Source of the DNA: Plantactinospora soyae
Lineage (GTDB): Bacteria; Actinomycetota; Actinomycetes; Mycobacteriales; Micromonosporaceae
NCBI RefSeq assembly: GCF_014874095.1
Contig: NZ_JADBEB010000001.1
Span: forward strand, 7,626,001-7,690,000
DNA: 64,000 nt
Direction of reading: 5' to 3'
Shown: positions 16,288 to 24,484 of the stretch, piece by piece
Position numbering within the stretch: position 1 is the stretch's first letter
How the letters are laid out: each line of letters opens with the position of its first letter
Translations under genes and position numbers: made by a program
The notes under the pieces: generated by a model
Told to the model about the DNA's origin: nothing
Seen by the model: the letters and a program-made list of their open reading frames with translations, nothing else
Database searches by the model: none

Positions 16288-16323
16288 CTGCGCGTCAAAC
16301 CCGGGCTGCGCGTCAAACCCGGG
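16288..16323. repeat. 18-bp perfect tandem repeat
   Basis: Two perfect copies of CTGCGCGTCAAACCCGGG lie about 50 bp upstream of the peptidase start. The minus-strand reading CCCGGGTTTGACGCGCAG partly resembles the GCCGGGTTTGCGAGCC core of the repeat at 6856, so the two may be relatives; this is tentative. Confidence 0.7.
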
Positions 16324-16497
16324 CGATGCCCGGAGCGGCCCGTCCCATCCCACTTTCGCAGGTCGGAAACGGGCCGTTCCGCGTCAAGGCCGCCGCGTCA
16401 CCCATTGTGCGCCCCCGGGCCGATCCCCCGGGTCCGATCCGTCGAGCGGGTCGAGACGCATTCACGACAGGAACCGGAACCGCAGCCGGGCCGGACG

Positions 16498-17391
16498 TCA
16501 GTCGACCGGCAGGTCGGCGCAGCCCGCCTCGTCGGGCAGCAGCGGACGCAGGCTGACCTGCCACCGCTTGCCGCCGGAGGTCCACGGGGTACGGGCGTTC
16601 GCCTTGGCGGCCGCACCGAGCAGCGCCGTCGCCTCGGCACCGCGTACGTCGACACAACCCTGGTCGAGGCCGGTTGCCGGCGGCGACCCCGGCAGGGCCG
16701 GGCCGGGCCAGGCAACCTCCGGCGGAGCGGCGATCCCGTTGTCGTCGGCCTGCCACGGGATCGCCACTGCGGCCACCGCCTCGGCCTGGTACGGCTTCGC
16801 CGCCTCGACCTTGTCCGGCCCCAGTGTCCCGGCCAGGTCGGTGAGTACGGTGATCAGCTTCTGGAGTTCCGTCCGCGCCGTACGCTGCGCCTCGGTCAGC
16901 CCGCCCGCGCCCTGGCTGCCCTCGGACAGCGCGTACACCTCCAGCACCTCAGTGCCGGTCTTGGACGACACGGTGAACCGGGTCGACGGCATGTCCGTGA
17001 CGGACGGCCGGCCGAGATCGGCGGCGGAGCCGACACCGGCGGCCTGGGCCTGCGCGATCAGCCGGTCGACCTCGTCGAGCGGAATACGCTGCTGCTGAAG
17101 GCTCGGCAGTGCCGGGCCGGGGTAGATGGCGATCTGCGGGCCCTCGGTGATGACCCGCCCGTCCGCGTAAATCGTCACGATCGGCACCCGGGTCAGCCGG
17201 GTGGCCGGCGCCACATACCCGCCGACGTGCTCCACCCGGAGCACCACACCATTCGGGTCGGCCGGGCCGGGATCGCCGCCCGAACCGCCCGGCCCGTCGT
17301 CGCCCGCCCCACTGCCCTCCCGGGCACAGGCCGCGGCCAGCAGAAGCACCACGCCGATACAGGTTATCCGGACACCTCGCCACGTTCTCAT
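16498..17391 (-). CDS. predicted lipoprotein of unknown function
   Basis: A 297-residue product starting at MRTWRGVRITC (ATG 17391) with a hydrophobic signal and lipobox LLAAAC, followed by a Gly/Asp/Pro linker and a soluble domain. I do not recognise the domain. It contains two well-spaced Cys near the C terminus (DQGCVDVRG and EAGCADLPVD) that could form a disulfide, and an LQQQRIPLDEVDRLIAQAQAAGV helix. Similar short lipoproteins are common in Micromonosporaceae without assigned function. The in-frame start at 17487 would add 32 residues before the signal and is less likely. Confidence 0.7.
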   Translation of the reverse strand: MRTWRGVRITCIGVVLLLAAACAREGSGAGDDGPGGSGGDPGPADPNGVVLRVEHVGGYVAPATRLTRVPIVTIYADGRVITEGPQIAIYPGPALPSLQQQRIPLDEVDRLIAQAQAAGVGSAADLGRPSVTDMPSTRFTVSSKTGTEVLEVYALSEGSQGAGGLTEAQRTARTELQKLITVLTDLAGTLGPDKVEAAKPYQAEAVAAVAIPWQADDNGIAAPPEVAWPGPALPGSPPATGLDQGCVDVRGAEATALLGAAAKANARTPWTSGGKRWQVSLRPLLPDEAGCADLPVD

Positions 17392-17503
17392 GCCAATCAG
17401 ACGGACCAGAGCCCCGGTCGGTTCCGTGTCACCGAGCATCACGCGATCGGGCGAGTGCGCCGTCGAGGTCGGCATGGTCGCCGGCAAACGGGCCCGGACC
17501 GGG

Positions 17504-17695
17504 TCAGCCCCGGCTGGCAGCCTGGCCGACGAAGGCTCGCCACGCCGCCGGCCCGAAGTTCAGCACCGGTCCGGTCGGGTCCTTGCTGTCGCGTACGGCA
17601 ACCACGCCGGGCAGGTTGTCGGCCACCTCGACACAGTTGCCGCCGTTGGTGCCGCTGCGGGTCGACTTCCGCCATCGGGCGTCACTGAGGTGCAT
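17504..17695 (-). CDS. DUF397 protein
   Basis: A 63-residue protein with the complete DUF397 pattern: W.KSTRSGTNGGNCVEVAD near the N terminus and VAVRDSKDPTGPVLNFGPAAWRAFV. Such proteins are nearly always encoded beside an XRE-DUF5753 regulator in actinobacteria and behave like small antidote or partner proteins. The ATG overlaps the 3' end of the regulator gene by 14 bp. Confidence 0.92.
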   Translation of the reverse strand: MHLSDARWRKSTRSGTNGGNCVEVADNLPGVVAVRDSKDPTGPVLNFGPAAWRAFVGQAASRG

Positions 17696-18479
17696 GCTGG
17701 CTCTCCACTTCCTTCAGCAGGGCGAGCGACAGGTTCTGCGGCAAGGCTACGCCGCGCACACCCTCCCACCGCCCGAGCAGCGTGGCGATCCCATCCTCGT
17801 CACCGACGACAAAATCGGCCAGCTGGTTCTCCAGGGTCCCCACCCAGTTGCCGTCGGCGGACCTGGCCAGGGCGAGCTGCCCGGAGAGACCGACGTACAG
17901 GCCGGCGTCGGCGGGGACCAGGTGCAACTGGACGTAGGGCAGCTCGGCCATCCGTATCAGGTGTCTGAACTGCTCGGCCATGATGGCGTCCCGGCGGCGC
18001 AGGGCCGACTCGTCGAGGACGAATATCGCCAGGGGCGGGTGGTCCCGGGTCAGGATTTCCTGCCGTTCGAGCCGGGATGCCACCAACTTCTCGACCTCCT
18101 CCTCTGGACGGGTGGCGTCGAAGCGCAGCACCGCGCGGGCGTAGTTCTCGGTCTGGAGCAGCCCGGGGATCAGGGTCGGGTGGTAATTCCGGAGCTGCGT
18201 GGCGGCCCGCTCGGCGTCCAGCCAGCGCTTGAACCAGATGGGCTCGCTGTCCCGCTGCGCCGCCTTGAGCAGCGACACGAACAGGCCGCCGGTCTCCAGG
18301 ATCTCGTCGGCCCGCTTGGCGTACGGCATGTCGATCGGCCGCGTGCCGGTCTCCACAGCGGACACCGTCGAGGCCGAGTAGTTCGCCCGCTTGCCGAACT
18401 CCTCCTGTGACATGCCGCGCAGGGCTCGCTGCCTGCGGAGCTGGTCTCGGATGAAGGCGAACGCGTCCTCGTGTCCCAT
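17682..18479 (-). CDS. XRE family regulator with DUF5753 domain
   Basis: A 265-residue cytosolic regulator. Residues about 5-60 form a Cro/C1-type helix-turn-helix (RQRALRGMSQEEFGKRANYSAS) and the remainder is the DUF5753 domain (IPGLLQTENYARAVL, LERQEIL, LLRRDAIM-like ALRRRDAIMAEQFRHL). I use the ATG at 18479 (MGHEDAFAF), preceded by GGAGG. Together with the overlapping DUF397 gene it forms the common actinobacterial pair related to the Streptomyces WhiJ/BldB-type developmental switches. The target genes are unknown. Confidence 0.92.
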   Translation of the reverse strand: MGHEDAFAFIRDQLRRQRALRGMSQEEFGKRANYSASTVSAVETGTRPIDMPYAKRADEILETGGLFVSLLKAAQRDSEPIWFKRWLDAERAATQLRNYHPTLIPGLLQTENYARAVLRFDATRPEEEVEKLVASRLERQEILTRDHPPLAIFVLDESALRRRDAIMAEQFRHLIRMAELPYVQLHLVPADAGLYVGLSGQLALARSADGNWVGTLENQLADFVVGDEDGIATLLGRWEGVRGVALPQNLSLALLKEVESQHAPQ

Positions 18480-18712
18480 CGGACCTCCAGAAGTTTTGTC
18501 TTGATCACCAAGAGTCGCCAGTCGCCGCCGATGGCCCACCAGACCAGCGCCGTGACCTGCTCGATCGCCTTACGAGCCTAGTGCCGTCCATATCAGAGTG
18601 TCACCAAGCGGAACTGCTCGGTGACCGCCAAACGCCCGGATGGAACCTGCCTCGGGAGCCGGTCTCGACCCCCACCGAGACCGGCTCCCTCCAACTCCCC
18701 GAGGAGGTAACG

Positions 18713-19078
18713 ATGACGCGGCTTCTCCGGCATCTGACCGGACCACGGCCCTACCCCCGCCGGAACTGGCGCCGGCTCTGGCGGTACTGCCGCTGCGGTT
18801 GGCCCTGGCGCTGCCCGGATTCCATCGAACTGGTGCCCGCGCCCTACCAGCCGCCGCCCCCACCCCGGTTGACGGAGACGGAACAGGCCGAGATCCGCGC
18901 CCTGGCGGCCACGCCATCACCCGTCACCCCGGACCCGCCTCCGCCGCCGGCCCGGGTTCGGGCGAGCAACCGTGGCCCCGGATGGGACCGGCCCACCCGC
19001 CCGCATCTGGCGAACGGCCGGCCGGGTAGGCAGGCGCCCGCGCAGGAGTACCGCACCCGGCCCGGTACGCGGACGTGA
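18713..19078 (+). CDS. small Pro/Arg-rich hypothetical protein
   Basis: A 121-residue basic protein starting with MTRLLRHLTGPRPYPRRNW after a strong GAGGAGG site. It has a Trp/Cys-rich segment (LWRYCRCGWPWRCPDS), a run of prolines, then a disordered Arg/Pro/Gly tail. The Cys spacing hints at metal binding but is not diagnostic. From memory, such ORFs accompany XRE-DUF5753/DUF397 loci in Micromonosporaceae; this gene is divergent from that regulator across 233 bp. Confidence 0.6.
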   Translation: MTRLLRHLTGPRPYPRRNWRRLWRYCRCGWPWRCPDSIELVPAPYQPPPPPRLTETEQAEIRALAATPSPVTPDPPPPPARVRASNRGPGWDRPTRPHLANGRPGRQAPAQEYRTRPGTRT

Positions 19079-19081
19079 CCG

Positions 19082-19330
19082 GTGATCGGCCCGCAGGAAC
19101 GCTGGCGTAAGCACCTTCCGACGTACCCGTTGTATCGCTGCCGGGGGTGCGCCGATCCCTGGCCCTGCCATTCCGCCCGGCTGGCACTGGCTGTCGCGTA
19201 CCGCAACGACCGGACGGGGCTGATGGTGTACCTCGGCGCGCACCTCGCCCATGCGCTGCAAGCGCTGCCCAACACACATCCCGCACTGCTCGCGGGGCAG
19301 ATCCTCTACTGGGTGCCCCGCCGCCGCTGA
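19082..19330 (+). CDS. small Cys/Trp-containing hypothetical protein
   Basis: An 82-residue protein from a GTG at 19082, four bases after the preceding stop, so probably co-translated with it. The core WRKHLPTYPLYRCRGCADPWPCHSARLALAVAY, with CRGC and a third Cys, is a recurrent actinomycete pattern of unknown role and may bind zinc. It is followed within 50 bp by a 42-bp perfect palindrome. Confidence 0.65.
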   Translation: MIGPQERWRKHLPTYPLYRCRGCADPWPCHSARLALAVAYRNDRTGLMVYLGAHLAHALQALPNTHPALLAGQILYWVPRRR

Positions 19331-19378
19331 CCGCCTCGTCACCCGACCGGCCCGCACTCCGCAAGGATCGGGCGCGGT

Positions 19379-19420
19379 GGTCCGGCGGTCGACCGGAGCG
19401 CTCCGGTCGACCGCCGGACC
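19379..19420. terminator. 42-bp perfect palindrome, probable terminator
   Basis: The two 21-base halves are exactly complementary around the GAGC|GCTC centre with no loop to speak of. It sits 49 bp after the stop of the small-protein pair. The lack of a T-run is normal for actinomycete terminators. Such a long uninterrupted palindrome could also extrude as a cruciform. Confidence 0.7.
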
Positions 19421-19863
19421 GGCCGGTCGGGTCGGCGGGCCCTGCGGCCTGCCGCCGGGGATGTCCCTACGGGTTTCGTCATGCGGCGAGTGCGTGACCG
19501 GTCCCGATGAAGGTGTGGTTGCGGCGCGTGGCGCGGAGGACGTCAACGCGGCGTCGGGCCAAGCTGTCGGCGTACCGACCCCAGTGCAGAGACAGGTACG
19601 GCTTGACGTTCAGCGCTGCATCGGTGGTGGGCGGCTTCTCGGTGACCGGCTGCCGTGACGGCTGCGAGATCGACCAGCAGGCTCAGCCGGAACGTTGCGT
19701 GACGGGCGACCGCACAACACGGCGCGGCACTTGGCTTCCGCTTCTGCCGAGGTGAGTGCGTTGGCTGACGAAGGCAGACGGAGAGATTCTTGTTCATCCT
19801 TCGTTGAAAAAAGCGGCGTAAAACCGGCACGCTCGCCGTGCAAGTCCGCCTGAGCGCCGTTTC
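19421..19863. other. intergenic stretch without a convincing gene
   Basis: An 82-codon reading frame at 19507-19755 has no ribosome site, no recognisable domain and a composition like antisense frames, so I do not call it. The stretch near 19790-19830 is AT-richer than its surroundings and probably contains the promoter for the response regulator gene. Confidence 0.4.
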
Positions 19864-19894
19864 TAACGGTCGTTTCAGGTTCGCTCGGTATGAA
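19864..19894 (+). promoter_or_regulatory. 31-bp shared upstream element, copy 1
   Basis: This block matches 28 of 31 bases with 22185-22215. It begins TAACGGTCGTTTCAG and ends TCGGTATGAA; AACG-GT-CGTT is itself palindromic. Its end lies 50 bp before the GTG start of the response regulator, almost the same distance as copy 2 from its gene, so a common promoter or operator is likely. Confidence 0.6.
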
Positions 19895-19943
19895 CTGGGC
19901 ATCGCCGGGCGACGCGGGTCTCGACCCTGAAGGGCAGCCATTC

Positions 19944-20609
19944 GTGATTTCTGTGCTCGTGGTGGACGCCCAGCCGCTGCAGCGCCTCGGGTTTCGTGTG
20001 CTGCTGGAGTGCACCCCCGACACCGAGATCGTCGGCGAGGCCGGCAACGGCGCCGAGGCCGTTCGGCAGATCATCGAGCTGCGCCCCGACGTGGTGCTGA
20101 TGGACATCCGTATGCCGGGCGTCAACGGGATCGAGGCGACCCGGCGCATCGTCGCAGCCGGTGGGCGTTCGCGGATCCTGGTGCTGACGACGTTCGACGT
20201 GGAACGGTACGCGTTCGCCGCGCTGCGGGCCGGGGCGAGTGGTTTCCTGCTCAAGGACATCGGCCCGGAGGAGCTGCTCGCCGGCATCCGGGCCGTTGCC
20301 GCTGGGGACGCGGTGATCGCGCCGACGCTGACTCGGCGGCTGCTCGACGCGTTCGCCGACCGGCTCGACGATGACCTCTGCGGACCCGTGCGGAAGGATC
20401 CCCGGCTGAGATTCCTGACCCACCGCGAGCGCGAGGTCCTCGTCGCCATCGGCCAGGGCCTCACCAACGGCGAGATCGCGCAACGGTTCACGCTGTCGGA
20501 GTCGACGGTGAAGACCCACGTCGGGCGGGTCCTCGCCAAGATCGGCGCACGGGACCGGATCCAGGCGGTCATCCTCGCCTACAACCTGAGACTCACCCGG
20601 CCGGTCTAG
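19944..20609 (+). CDS. NarL/LuxR family response regulator
   Basis: Two-domain regulator of 221 residues from the GTG at 19944 (VISVLVVDAQPL). The receiver has the phosphorylatable Asp54 in VLMDIRMPG, the switch Thr in LVLTTFD and Lys in FLLKDI. The acidic pair that binds Mg2+ is VDA instead of the usual VDD, so one acidic residue is missing. The C-terminal LuxR helix-turn-helix is LTHREREVLVAIGQGLTNGEIAQRFTLSESTVKTHVGRVLAKIG. An earlier ATG at 19890 lies inside the shared 31-bp element and is therefore less likely as the start. No sensor kinase is adjacent; it is an orphan. Confidence 0.9.
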   Translation: MISVLVVDAQPLQRLGFRVLLECTPDTEIVGEAGNGAEAVRQIIELRPDVVLMDIRMPGVNGIEATRRIVAAGGRSRILVLTTFDVERYAFAALRAGASGFLLKDIGPEELLAGIRAVAAGDAVIAPTLTRRLLDAFADRLDDDLCGPVRKDPRLRFLTHREREVLVAIGQGLTNGEIAQRFTLSESTVKTHVGRVLAKIGARDRIQAVILAYNLRLTRPV

Positions 20610-20712
20610 CATTTCATCTCGCGCGTCAGTCGAGGGCGCGACCGTAGTTCCCAGCCGCTCCACTGCCGGGTCCGCCTGCAGCCCTCCACGTCACCGCCCG
20701 TTCAGTGCGGAA

Positions 20713-20766
20713 GTGTGTGAGCTCAGAGTCGTTTCTCGGCTCGTCGACCTCGGTGAGCTCACACAC
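20713..20766. terminator. hairpin with 13-bp perfect arms between convergent genes
   Basis: Arms GTGTGTGAGCTCA (20713-20725) and TGAGCTCACACAC (20754-20766) are exact complements around a 28-base loop. It lies between the convergent response regulator and copper-enzyme genes, as expected for a bidirectional terminator. The long loop is unusual. Confidence 0.65.
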
Positions 20767-20779
20767 GTTCGACGCTTCC

Positions 20780-21997
20780 TCAGGACTTGCGGGGGGAGAC
20801 CGTCATGATGCCCGTGCACATCTCGTCGCTGGTGCCGTCGCCCCACACCACGTAGCGGGGCGGCAGCTTCTTCAGCTGCGGCAGCTGTCTGCGCAGCCTC
20901 GCGTCGTGCGTACACGTCACCCGCAGCGTGTCCCCCGGACCGATCTCCACCGGCGACGGCAACTTCATCAGCCGCTGGTTGTCGAAGTCGAACTGCGGCA
21001 CGTCGAGCACGACCTTGGCGTTCGGCGTGCCCGGGTTGAGTTCGACCTTGATGGCCCGCCCGAGCAGGTGCATGTGGCCGAAACCGGCGAACAGCGTCAT
21101 CGGCGCCGGCACCTTCTGGTCGCAGGTCTGGGTGTTACCGGGCTTCGGCACGCCGCCCGGGTTGCATTCCTCCACCTGACGGTCCGCCGACTCGCCGACA
21201 TCCGGTCCGAACCGCTTCGTCACGTCCGCGATCGAGGCCGCCCGGTCACAGAGCGGACCCGACTCGTCGGCGGCGCAGGGCAGGTCGGTCGGCGCGTCGA
21301 GCGACCACGTTTCGAGTTCCCGAGTTTGGGGCGTGCCGTCCGTCAGCCGCAGCCGCACCGCCGAGCGGTCCGACCCGGCCGGTTTGCCGTCGGTCGCGAG
21401 CAGGTTGTAGTGGATCTGGAGGATGATCAGGCTGCCCGGCCCCAGCTTGAAGCCGATGTCCTGGTCGAGCAGCGTCTCCGTGGCGCCCGGCGCCCAGGTG
21501 TCCACCCACGTCGCGCCCTGGTCGTCGCCCTCCACGTCGGCGCCGGGCACGCCGGTCCCGCCGAAACACTGCCAGCCGAGGCCGGGCGTCTTCGCGTCCT
21601 GCTTGCGCACCAGGGCAGCGCGGTCCGGCGGCACCGCGTACACGATGGCGTGGTGCGCGATGGCGACGTTCTCCGGTGCGAATTGGGTCCCGGTCACGAA
21701 CGCCGTCTTGGTCAGGTCCGGATCGATCACCTGGCACCGGTACTCGTCCGTGCCCCCGCCCTCCGGCGCCGTAGGCGTGTAGGCCTCGGCCATCTTCAGG
21801 TCCAGGAACCGCTCGCCGGCGCGCAGCGACTGCGGTGGAGCCGGCGACGCGCCCGCGTGCATGCTGTGCGGGCCGGCAGCTGGGCGCGCCGCACTGTTGT
21901 CGGCGTCCGACCCGCAAGCGGCGACAGCAGCGAACGCTGTCACCAGCGTCATGGCGCCCGCCGCGAACTTCCACCGTGGACTGTCAGATTTCCTCAT
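20780..21997 (-). CDS. copper type II monooxygenase-like (PHM-like) lipoprotein
   Basis: A 405-residue lipoprotein (lipobox AAVAAC, Cys28) whose body carries the ligand set of copper type II, ascorbate-dependent monooxygenases such as peptidylglycine alpha-hydroxylating monooxygenase. Likely CuH ligands are His115-His116 (IAHHAIVYAV) and His196 (LQIHYN). Likely CuM ligands are His308/His310 (GHMHLLG) and Met393 (GTSDEMCTGIM). The full ligand set suggests an active extracytoplasmic copper hydroxylase; the substrate is unknown. I use the ATG at 21997, directly before the signal peptide, rather than 22108. It is transcribed towards the response regulator. Confidence 0.82.
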   Translation of the reverse strand: MRKSDSPRWKFAAGAMTLVTAFAAVAACGSDADNSAARPAAGPHSMHAGASPAPPQSLRAGERFLDLKMAEAYTPTAPEGGGTDEYRCQVIDPDLTKTAFVTGTQFAPENVAIAHHAIVYAVPPDRAALVRKQDAKTPGLGWQCFGGTGVPGADVEGDDQGATWVDTWAPGATETLLDQDIGFKLGPGSLIILQIHYNLLATDGKPAGSDRSAVRLRLTDGTPQTRELETWSLDAPTDLPCAADESGPLCDRAASIADVTKRFGPDVGESADRQVEECNPGGVPKPGNTQTCDQKVPAPMTLFAGFGHMHLLGRAIKVELNPGTPNAKVVLDVPQFDFDNQRLMKLPSPVEIGPGDTLRVTCTHDARLRRQLPQLKKLPPRYVVWGDGTSDEMCTGIMTVSPRKS

Positions 21998-22034
21998 AGC
22001 CCGGACGCTAGGACAGATTCCGTCTTGTTTCGTC

Positions 22035-22078
22035 GTACCGCGGTCGTCATCGTCGGGAGGGAGGTGGTACCGCGGTAC
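22035..22078. promoter_or_regulatory. two GTACCGCGGT palindromic sites, 32 bp centre to centre
   Basis: GTACCGCGGTAC at 22067-22078 is a perfect 12-bp palindrome; 22035-22045 carries the same core as GTACCGCGGTC. Centres are 32 bp apart, about three helical turns, and both are 38-81 bp upstream of the copper lipoprotein start. This is the arrangement of a cooperative dimeric regulator. Confidence 0.55.
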
Positions 22079-22184
22079 TACTCCCGGAGCGCCGTTCGGC
22101 ACCCGCACGAGAGCCGTGCCGCGTTGCTCATCCGGTCCGACGGCTGTGTCGCCTGGGCCTTGCCAACCGGTCTGATCACCGGAT

Positions 22185-22215
22185 TAACGGTCGTCTCAGA
22201 TTCGCTCGGTACGAA
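22185..22215 (+). promoter_or_regulatory. 31-bp shared upstream element, copy 2
   Basis: Twenty-eight of 31 bases match 19864-19894. It ends 42 bp before the MMPL start codon. The copies flank, and presumably co-ordinate, the response regulator and transporter genes that lie either side of the copper lipoprotein gene. Confidence 0.6.
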
Positions 22216-22257
22216 GTTGGCCTCAGATAAGCGATGCAGCCCGTCAGGAGGCTATTG

Positions 22258-24402
22258 ATGTCAGTCAACGCAGTGCCGCCCAGGGAAGCGCCGCCCGGTC
22301 GGTTGGCAGGCCGATGGGTGCCGTGGCTGGTGATCGGCTTGTGGCTGGCGCTGGCGGCGGTCATGGTGCCGTTGAGCGGAAAGTTGAGCTCGGTCACCAC
22401 CGACAAAGCGGTGGACACCCTGCCGGCCAGCGCCGAGTCCACCAAGGTGGCGGTGCTGGAGGACAGTCTCCCCGGCGGCGAGGACAACACGTTCGTCTTC
22501 GTGTACCACCGTGCCGGCGGCATGACCGACGCCGACCGCGCGACGGTCGAGCGCCACTACAACACCCTTGCCGAGCGGTACCCGCCGAAGGCGGCGGCCG
22601 GCGAGGACGACGAGGGCCCGGCGACAAGACTCTCCACCGACGGCAAGGCGATGATGTTCACCCTCGACGTGAGCACGACCTACGGCGCACCGGAGGCCAT
22701 CGTCGGCCCGTTGCGTGACGCCGCGAAGGACCGCCCCGCCGGCCTGGAACTCGACGTGACCGGCCCGGCCGCGATCGACGGCGACATGGACGCTGTCTTC
22801 GACGGTATCGACCTGCAGGTCTTCCTCACCACGGTCGTCGTCGTCACGGTCCTGCTTATCCTCACCTACCGCAGCCCGGTGTTGTGGTTCATCCCGCTCG
22901 TGGTCGTCGGCGCGGCCGCACTGACTGCGATGGCGACCGTCTACCTGCTCGTCAAGGGCTTCGGCATCGTGGTCAACGACCAGAACTCGGCGCTGCTGAC
23001 GATCCTGGTGTTCGGCGTCGGCACGGACTACGCGCTGTTGCTCATCGCTCGATATCGGGAGACACTGCGCCACCACGAGAACGTCCGGGTCGCGATGGTC
23101 CACGCGCTACGCGGCGCGGCGCCGGCCATCGTCGCGTCCGCGGCCACCGTGGTCGCCGGCCTGCTCTGCCTGCTCGTCGCGGACCTGAACAGTACCAGCG
23201 GGTTGGGCCCGATCGGCGCCGCCGGCATCCTGTGCGCGCTGGTGGCCATGCTGACGCTGTTCCCGGCGGTGCTCGTGGTGCTCGGCAGGCGAGTCTTCTG
23301 GCCGGCCATCCCGCGGCTCAGCACGGCCGTGCAGGACAAGCCGGGGCTGTGGGGACGGCTCGGCACCGGCATCAGCCGCCGACGGTGGGTGGCCACGCTC
23401 GGCGCGCTCGGAGTCCTCGGCGTGCTCGCCATCGGTCTGACGGGTAACACCGGCGCCCTGCGGGAGCAGGACCAGTTCCTGTCCGCGCCGGAGTCCGTCA
23501 CCGGCTTCACCGTTCTCCGCCAGCACTTCCCGGAGCTCGGCGGCCAGCCGATGACGATCTATACGCGGCCGGCGTACCAGGAGCGGGTGGTCGACATCGT
23601 CAAGCGCACTCCCGGCGTGGCAGAGGCCGTCCCGGGCCAGACCGTCGGAGGCTGGGCCGACATCTCCGTGTTCCCGACCGACGCGCCGGACACCGCCGCG
23701 GAGTACGACACGATCAAGCGGGTGCGCACCGCCGTGCACGCGGTGAACGGGGCGGAGGCGATCGTCGGCGGGCCGAGCGCGGAGAACCTCGACACCGAGG
23801 TGACCACCACCCGCGACGAGAAGCGGGTGATCCCGCTGGTGCTCGCCGTCGTCCTGATCGTCCTCGGGCTGCTGCTGCGCGCGATCGTGGCCCCGCTGGT
23901 CCTGATGGCGACTGTGATCGTCTCGTTCGCGGCGGCCTTCGGCGGCAGCGTGTTCGTCTTCGACACGATCCTCGGGTTCAAAGGTATCGACTATTCGGTG
24001 CCGCTGCTGGCATTCCTGTTCCTGGTGGCGCTCGGCGTCGACTACAACATCTTCCTGGCCAGCCGGGCCCGGGAGGAGACCGTGCGTCTCGGCACCCGAG
24101 AGGGCATGCTAAAGGCCCTGTCGGCCACCGGTGGCGTCATCACCTCGGCAGGGCTGGTCCTGGCGGCCACGTTCGCGGTCCTCGCCACACTTCCGCTGGT
24201 GATGCTGATCGAGGTCGGGTTCCTGGTCGCCTTCGGCGTGCTGCTCGACGCCCTGCTGGTGCGGTCGGTCCTGGTGCCCGCCCTCACCCTCCTGATCGGC
24301 CGGCGGATCTGGTGGCCGAGCCGGCTGTCCCGTCCAGCGGCAGGGCCGCCGATCGGTCGACACACGCTCGCCGACGAGGAGGAGCCCGCGCTGCAACGGT
24401 GA
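22258..24402 (+). CDS. MMPL/RND family transporter
   Basis: A 714-residue integral membrane exporter of the MmpL-type RND superfamily. After an N-terminal segment (WVPWLVIGLWLALAAVMV) come a periplasmic loop with the conserved SAESTKVAVLEDSLPGGEDN, a block of about five segments including FGVGTDYALLLIARYRE, a second extracytoplasmic loop and a second block with ALGVDYNIFLASRAREE. The paired GTDY/GVDY Asp-Tyr residues are the proton relay of this family. The ATG at 22258 has AGGAGG seven bases upstream and is preferred to 22234. Substrates of this subgroup are usually lipids or antibiotics. A hairpin terminator follows. Confidence 0.93.
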   Translation: MSVNAVPPREAPPGRLAGRWVPWLVIGLWLALAAVMVPLSGKLSSVTTDKAVDTLPASAESTKVAVLEDSLPGGEDNTFVFVYHRAGGMTDADRATVERHYNTLAERYPPKAAAGEDDEGPATRLSTDGKAMMFTLDVSTTYGAPEAIVGPLRDAAKDRPAGLELDVTGPAAIDGDMDAVFDGIDLQVFLTTVVVVTVLLILTYRSPVLWFIPLVVVGAAALTAMATVYLLVKGFGIVVNDQNSALLTILVFGVGTDYALLLIARYRETLRHHENVRVAMVHALRGAAPAIVASAATVVAGLLCLLVADLNSTSGLGPIGAAGILCALVAMLTLFPAVLVVLGRRVFWPAIPRLSTAVQDKPGLWGRLGTGISRRRWVATLGALGVLGVLAIGLTGNTGALREQDQFLSAPESVTGFTVLRQHFPELGGQPMTIYTRPAYQERVVDIVKRTPGVAEAVPGQTVGGWADISVFPTDAPDTAAEYDTIKRVRTAVHAVNGAEAIVGGPSAENLDTEVTTTRDEKRVIPLVLAVVLIVLGLLLRAIVAPLVLMATVIVSFAAAFGGSVFVFDTILGFKGIDYSVPLLAFLFLVALGVDYNIFLASRAREETVRLGTREGMLKALSATGGVITSAGLVLAATFAVLATLPLVMLIEVGFLVAFGVLLDALLVRSVLVPALTLLIGRRIWWPSRLSRPAAGPPIGRHTLADEEEPALQR

Positions 24403-24425
24403 GCGCGGCGGCACGGACGAGATCC

Positions 24426-24448
24426 GGGACGGGCATCCAGCCCGTCCC
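24426..24448 (+). terminator. rho-independent-type hairpin after the MMPL gene
   Basis: GGGACGGGC (24426-24434), loop ATCCA, GCCCGTCCC (24440-24448): nine perfect pairs starting 23 bp after the MMPL stop. A T-rich patch follows (GTCCTTTCG). Confidence 0.8.
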
Positions 24449-24484
24449 GTGTCCTTTCGTGGGCCCGACGGCCGCCGCCCTCCG

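Noticed and set aside
19507-19755. 82-codon frame near the shared 31-bp element
   Set aside because: No ribosome site, domain or conserved-looking composition.
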